Assembly: GCF_037975245.1 (NCBI RefSeq)
Contig: NC_092583.1
Coordinates: 17,384,764 to 17,444,763 of the forward strand
From: Apostichopus japonicus
Lineage: Eukaryota; Echinodermata; Holothuroidea; Aspidochirotida; Stichopodidae
Length of the DNA: 60,000 bases
Direction: 5' to 3'
Of this stretch, positions 56,901 to 60,000 are shown in pieces (the stretch's first letter is position 1; each line of letters opens with the position of its first letter). The notes beneath the pieces are model-generated. The model did not search any database. It had not been told where the DNA came from and worked only from the letters and a program-made list of their open reading frames with translations. The position numbers and the translations under genes are program-made.

Positions 56901-57200
56901 GTGTCTAATCATGTCAATGTTAGAGGACGGAATTCACCGGCATCACAAGAGCTCATTTATCTGGAGAGATCGCCCGATTTTTGCACACCTGACGCGAGTG
57001 TAGGCTCGGCCGGGACGAGGGGAAGATATTGCAACAAGACTAGCACGGGGTATGACGGGTGCGATAGTATGTGTTGCGGTAGGGGTTACAATGTTAGTCT
57101 AAAGGAGAGCGTTGAATGGTGCAATTGTACGTTTCATTGGTGTTGTTTTGTTAAATGCAGGAAATGTCACACAGAAGAATGGGTGAATCAGTGTAAGTAA
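35743..57200 (+). CDS. Wnt10: Wnt10 ligand gene, complete, five exons
   Basis: Secreted Wnt ligand acting through Frizzled/LRP. Exons 35743-35825, 40353-40530, 46058-46172, 53540-53802 and 56721-57200 join in frame to 1,119 nt, or 372 residues, all with GT-AG introns (phases 2, 0, 1, 0). In order: signal peptide; GLTKKQKQICRRSPDVTEAAIK; GIAEAVSECQYQ and RRWNCS; SETAFVRAMISAG; SCSTGSLRTCGC; IWGGCSHDIGYGEKFS; MNVHNNKAGR; CKCHGMSGSC with the expected palmitoleoylated Ser229; RPRNSNSGQLE; YLERSPDFC; GCDSMCCGRGYN; CNCTFHWCCFVKC; and a final WVNQCK. GLT-KQ-ICRR-PDV, WGGCS-D-G-GE-FS, the RP-N-N-GQLE insert and TEW are Wnt10 hallmarks, excluding Wnt6, Wnt9 and Wnt1. An in-frame TGA 15 nt upstream makes ATG 35743 the first possible start; residue 11 is an alternative Met. 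Candidate poly(A) signals are ATTAAA at 58007 and AATAAA at 58703. Confidence 0.96.
39033..39120. repeat. (AT)n microsatellite
   Basis: About 88 bp of AT dinucleotide with one TTT interruption near 39107. Confidence 0.98.
40094..40153 (-). mobile_element. Dispersed repeat with hammerhead-like hairpin, copy 2
   Basis: Matches 949-1008 except for three substitutions. On the minus strand stem II is a better GATCC/GGATC hairpin, while the core reads TTGAAAA instead of CTGAAGA. The two core changes fall at positions equivalent to hammerhead C3 and G8, which pair with each other in the active fold. Confidence 0.5.
40353..40530 (+). CDS. Wnt10: Wnt10 coding exon 2
   Basis: 178 nt, phase 2 in and phase 0 out. 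The acceptor is CTCTTTTATCTCTATAG and the donor AAG/GTAAAA. Encodes residues 28-87: a polar linker (PPEKEDRSPRSKS), then ANICRSYAGLTKKQ, ICRRSPDVTEAAIK. The two cysteines match the start of the Wnt domain. Confidence 0.93.
40942..41128. repeat. Two-copy tandem duplication, about 95 bp
   Basis: GGACATTAGAAAAACATTGA at 40942 recurs near 41039 with the same order of following motifs (ACGACGCTA-GAGAAGAA-GAATAAACA ... TTTAGAGGAAAGGA). The middle of the unit has diverged. Confidence 0.88.
44808..45015. repeat. Palindromic TATATA/AGCC repeat
   Basis: Tandem AGCCTATATATATAG and related units in which each half is the inverse of the next (GGCTATAT / ATATAGCC), ending in AGCCTATATAGAG units. Confidence 0.9.
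45835..46050. repeat. (ATT)n microsatellite at splice acceptor
   Basis: About 215 bp of ATT trinucleotides with interspersed ATC and GTT variants, ending eight bases before Wnt10 exon 3. The Ile/Leu-rich and Asn-rich ORFs over it are artefacts. Confidence 0.97.
46058..46172 (+). CDS. Wnt10: Wnt10 coding exon 3
   Basis: 115 nt, phase 0 in and phase 1 out, encoding GIAEAVSECQYQMNNRRW-NCST through KIMKR (residues 88-125 plus a split Ala). The acceptor CCCGACAG follows directly on a long (ATT)n array. NCST is a predicted N-glycosylation site at a position common in Wnts. The exon is too short to show as a separate ORF. Confidence 0.93.
46370..46513. repeat. Direct duplication, about 65-80 bp units
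   Basis: The segment beginning GCCTATGTTGCTCTCATTAC and ending TTTCTGCTTGGTAGTGTTA occurs twice with three differences. A partial third piece (AATTGTTTCTGCTTGGTA) lies between them. Confidence 0.9.
47150..47215. promoter_or_regulatory. Cluster of three CRE octamers (TGACGTCA)
   Basis: Perfect TGACGTCA palindromes at 47150-47157, 47173-47180 and 47208-47215, with two more at 47713-47720 and 47735-47742. This is the CREB/ATF and bZIP core site. Its location in a Wnt10 intron makes an enhancer possible, but the octamer is also scattered elsewhere in the window. Confidence 0.3.
53540..53802 (+). CDS. Wnt10: Wnt10 coding exon 4
   Basis: 263 nt, phase 1 in and phase 0 out. Encodes FSETAFVRAMISAGILVHVTRSCSTGSLRTCGC, a short acidic linker, DFIWGGCSHDIGYGEKFS and MNVHNNKAGRL before GTAAGA. 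The loop between GCD and WGGC is short compared with vertebrate Wnt10. Confidence 0.95.
53803..56720 (+). other. Wnt10: Wnt10 intron 4
   Basis: 2.9 kb phase-0 intron containing a complete hAT-like MITE at 56231-56572 and a C homopolymer near 54892. Nothing else recognised. Confidence 0.8.
56231..56572 (+). mobile_element. hAT-like MITE with 8-bp target duplication
   Basis: 342 bp bounded by CAGTCGCGTAGCCAGG and CCTTGGCTACGCGCCTG, near-perfect inverted termini beginning CAG. It is flanked on both sides by the 8-bp direct repeat TATACAGG (56223-56230 and 56573-56580). An 8-bp duplication with CAG termini is characteristic of hAT transposons. The interior carries a degraded GCGCCA/TGGCGC module with a local AGAGTAGCGCCAC expansion, and no coding capacity. 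It lies in Wnt10 intron 4. Confidence 0.8.
56721..57200 (+). CDS. Wnt10: Wnt10 coding exon 5 (C-terminal)
   Basis: 480 nt including TAA at 57198-57200; the acceptor is TCTATACTTTTCAG. Encodes residues 214-372: CKCHGMSGSC (lipidation Ser229), ELKTCWKQTPQFRDV, RPRNSNSGQLE, ELIYLERSPDFC, SAGTRGRYCNKTS, GCDSMCCGRGYNVS and FHWCCFVKCRKC, ending in NQCK. NKTS, YNVS and NCT are further N-glycosylation sequons. All the terminal cysteine-domain residues appear to be present. Confidence 0.97.
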   Translation: MVEHNTIKQCKCHGMSGSCELKTCWKQTPQFRDVANKLVEKYNDAMQVRPRNSNSGQLETVSNHVNVRGRNSPASQELIYLERSPDFCTPDASVGSAGTRGRYCNKTSTGYDGCDSMCCGRGYNVSLKESVEWCNCTFHWCCFVKCRKCHTEEWVNQCK

Positions 57201-58851
57201 ATACAGAATATTAGAACTAAAAACACTAACATCGGTGACGTAGTTATGACGTAACCATAACGGAAATGATGTTGCCGTCCGACGGTGTCATCCGAATGAC
57301 GAAGTCCGACAAGACCAGGAAACGAAAAGGCAACCGTTTCTATAGTTAATTCAGATAAATAGTTCATTAATATCTTCTAAATGGACTTTCATAGAAGGAA
57401 TACAACAGTTGATGATGTTTGAAAATAATATCATACCCACAGTTCTCGCACAGATCTGTTCTTTAATGCTGACACATTGAAAGCAAAACAAGAAATATCG
57501 AGGTGATTTTTGGGGGGCGTGTGGTGAGGGCGTGGGGGTTGGGTGGGGTGACTATCTTTGTGAGGGGGTGGGGTGGTGTGATTTTCATTCTCTATGGGCT
57601 TTGATCTGATGTGTGTTCTAATATAAGAGGATGAGTACGGCACATAAATTTCATTGCAGCTTGTACGGTGGTGTTTTTCACATGTTAAATCACTTTGTAT
57701 AGTGAAGATATGCGCACAATACGCCAGTATGACACAGCCCGATTTTCACTGAATTTCGTGAACGTGCTGTAACGTACAAACACAAGTACATCCTGCAGGT
57801 ACTTTCAAAGAGAAGAGAACTATTTCAACCCAAACGCTTGTATCGCAAAATAGTAACTAAAAGAAAATAATGGTAAAAAAACGCTATAGTTTAACGAAGT
57901 GATAGATTAGTCTGTTTGTGTTTCTTACTCGTTTTCTTAAAACTGTTATCTAAGCAAATGAATATTTATAATGCTATATGCTTTTTTGAGTTACTATTAT
58001 GTATATATTAAACCAAGTATGTACAAATGCTATATACCTGTAAGTTATGTATAGTTTATAAAGAACATAAAAGATAAGCAAAAACATTATTTTTAAATTC
58101 ATGACTATAAACAGGTGATAGCTGTATATAAATTGACTAAAATGAAAAGGTTATTGAATGTTCCCTTTGTAAACATTTCATACTCTCTTATGCAAAAGTT
58201 GAACAAAACGATATCAAGTTGATGAAAGTGACCTATTAAGTCTACCGCCACCACACTCTGTTACCCACTTGGTGGATAATTTGGGCCGTTTGTCGCATTT
58301 AAATATTGCGCAATACGTATATTACCGATTCTGCGATACACAACATAAAAGCTCACTCATATGGCGGACGTTCCATTTTCATGAATGGTGGTTAGGTTCC
58401 TGTTTATACAGACGCAATGTTTCCGATCTTAAAATAGTCATGCATCCATGGCTATTCCTAATTATTTTCATACCGTGTTTAACTTTATTTAAAACAAGCT
58501 ATTCATTTTAACCAGGTCATATATAACACTAATATATTGACCACCATCCTACTTCGTAGTAATTATACGTCGTCGGACCAATTATGACACACTTTCGAAA
58601 ATTTCATGATTTTGCCACAGCGCAATGGACGTTAAATCCTGACTTAAAGTGTGCTATAGCAAGAGTCCCAATGTGTTTTTCACAAAAGTGAAATTAAACG
58701 ATAATAAAAATGTACATGTCCAAATCCTCATAAGCAAAATATCATCTTCTGAGTCAGCTTACTAAATTACTAGCCTAGGTCTAGGTCCTACGCCGCGGCC
58801 ACCATAGGCGTACGAGGCGGGGGGGCAGGGGGGGCAGACTGCCCCCCAAAT
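57201..58851. other. 3' flank of Wnt10
   Basis: Expected to contain the Wnt10 3' UTR. Possible poly(A) signals: ATTAAA at 58007-58012 and AATAAA at 58703-58708. There is a G-rich strand around 57510-57580. No further gene recognised. Confidence 0.5.
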
Positions 58852-58997
58852 TTCCAGTGAACAAGAAATTCGGGCAAAAGTCCTGAAAAATTCGGGCAGC
58901 CTAAGAGGAGAAAAATATATATATATATACATTTTTTTTCTCCTCTTAGGCTGCCCGAATTTTCAGGACTTTTTCCCGAATTTCTTGTCCTCTGGAA
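58852..58997. repeat. Long inverted repeat (59-bp arms, 29-bp AT loop)
   Basis: Arms 58852-58910 and 58940-58997 are nearly perfect reverse complements (TTCCAG... to ...GCCTAAGAGGAG), differing at about four or five positions. The loop is AT/T-rich. GCCCGAAT motifs from the arm recur singly at about 59022, 59047 and 59087. Confidence 0.9.
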
Positions 58998-59186
58998 ATA
59001 TATATATAAATATGCAGTAGCTTGCCCGAATCTTTTTCAAATTTTTGCCCGACAATTCCATGATTTTCTTTATTTAGCATCATGATGCCCGAATATTTCC
59101 GTGTAGCACCACCGTAAGCGCAGTTCATCTGGGCTACCACGCTTTTTGCATGCTTTTTTTCTAACTAGTCAATTGTATACCTGGAC

Positions 59187-59846
59187 CAAGGGCGGCGGAA
59201 CCGGGGGGGGGGGCACAGGGGGAACGTCTCCCCCCACTTTACCTCAGGTTAAAAATATGCCTTTTTTCACATACAAATTTAGGTGCCTCAAGTTAGCAAG
59301 AGGCCAGGGAACCAGAATGAACACTCGGGAAGGGCCGTTTCCGGCCATCTAAGGGGTTTGTAAAACCAAAAATTTTCTAGTACGCTCCGCGCCAACCGAT
59401 GGTGGCGCTCCGCTCAGATAGTCGTGCATACAACTTTGCAAATCCTGACTAAGCCCGTGACTTTTAATGAATTTCTGTGGGTCAAACTCAAAGCTATTCC
59501 AAATGGAAAAAATTGTTAAGATATTAACAGGAAAAAAAAAATCTTATTCGGAAGACTCCTACATTAGCAACTAGCATGATTTCACCTCATTTTGTCTCAA
59601 AAGAAAACGTGTTCCTTGTTTCCCAATTTGCGCATTGGATATTGCAGTGCTAGTATCCATATTTTTTTTTTTTTTTGGGGGGGGGGGGCGTTGATGGAGT
59701 GATGACGGTAAACACAAATAAGATAATACAATAAGAGTTATAAAGGGTACTAAATATAAGGCTGCATTAGTCCAATCGAATTTCTGCAAAGTGCCCTTTG
59801 ATGTCGGTGCCCCCCCCCCAGATTAAAAGTGCTTCCGCCGCCCTTG
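59187..59846 (-). mobile_element. hAT-like non-autonomous element with 8-bp target duplication
   Basis: 660 bp with perfect 14-bp inverted termini CAAGGGCGGCGGAA / TTCCGCCGCCCTTG, flanked by the identical 8-mer ACCTGGAC (59179-59186 and 59847-59854). The interior carries the GCGCCA/TGGCGC hairpin module in inverse orientation (59380-59421), homopolymeric G/C runs at both ends, and no transposase. The intact duplication suggests a fairly recent insertion. Confidence 0.8.
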
Positions 59847-60000
59847 ACCTGGACATCCCGACATGAGTGTATATAAGAAACATTTTCTTTTTCATGGATG
59901 GTGGGGGGGGGGGGGGAGGGGAGTGCCTACAAGCCTAAAAGTACAGGTTTATCATATTCTTTGTTATATTTTATACGTTTTTGTGAGACAAATTGCAGTC

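Overview
This is a gene-poor, AT-rich window of animal genomic DNA. It carries two Wnt ligand genes split by GT-AG introns, surrounded by long introns, microsatellites, minisatellites and short non-autonomous transposons. There are no bacterial-style operons and I saw no prokaryotic or viral genes. The Wnt pair shows it is metazoan. The repeat load and long introns fit a marine invertebrate; an echinoderm or other ambulacrarian is a guess, because nothing in the window fixes the species.

Left part (about 1-7,900, minus strand): the 5' three coding exons of a Wnt6 gene (exon 1 at 7812-7885, exon 2 at 3757-3983, exon 3 at 1369-1676). They encode 203 residues that read through in frame across two splice junctions. 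The C-terminal exon, with the lipidated serine and the terminal cysteine domain, is not in the window and must lie to the left.

Middle (about 7,900-35,700): roughly 28 kb between the two start codons with no supportable gene. It holds a roughly 800 bp uninterrupted GATA tetranucleotide array, several (AT)n arrays, tandem and palindromic minisatellites, a tRNA-derived SINE copy, a fold-back element and a cluster of hAT-like MITEs around 28-29.9 kb.

Right part (35,743-57,200, plus strand): a complete five-exon Wnt10 gene encoding 372 residues, from a signal peptide to the final Cys-Lys. The flank to 60 kb contains an almost perfect 59-bp hairpin and a second hAT-like MITE with an intact 8-bp target-site duplication.

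Wnt6 and Wnt10 are both secreted, lipid-modified ligands of Frizzled/LRP receptors and belong to the ancient Wnt9-Wnt1-Wnt6-Wnt10 cluster. Here they are transcribed divergently (head to head) and share the intervening 28 kb as potential regulatory DNA. As far as I know the usual arrangement in vertebrates and Drosophila is the same orientation, so this suggests a local inversion. Other points of interest are a hammerhead-ribozyme-like repeat whose two copies differ at a pair of interacting core positions, microsatellites that abut Wnt splice acceptors, and a large excess of the CRE octamer TGACGTCA.
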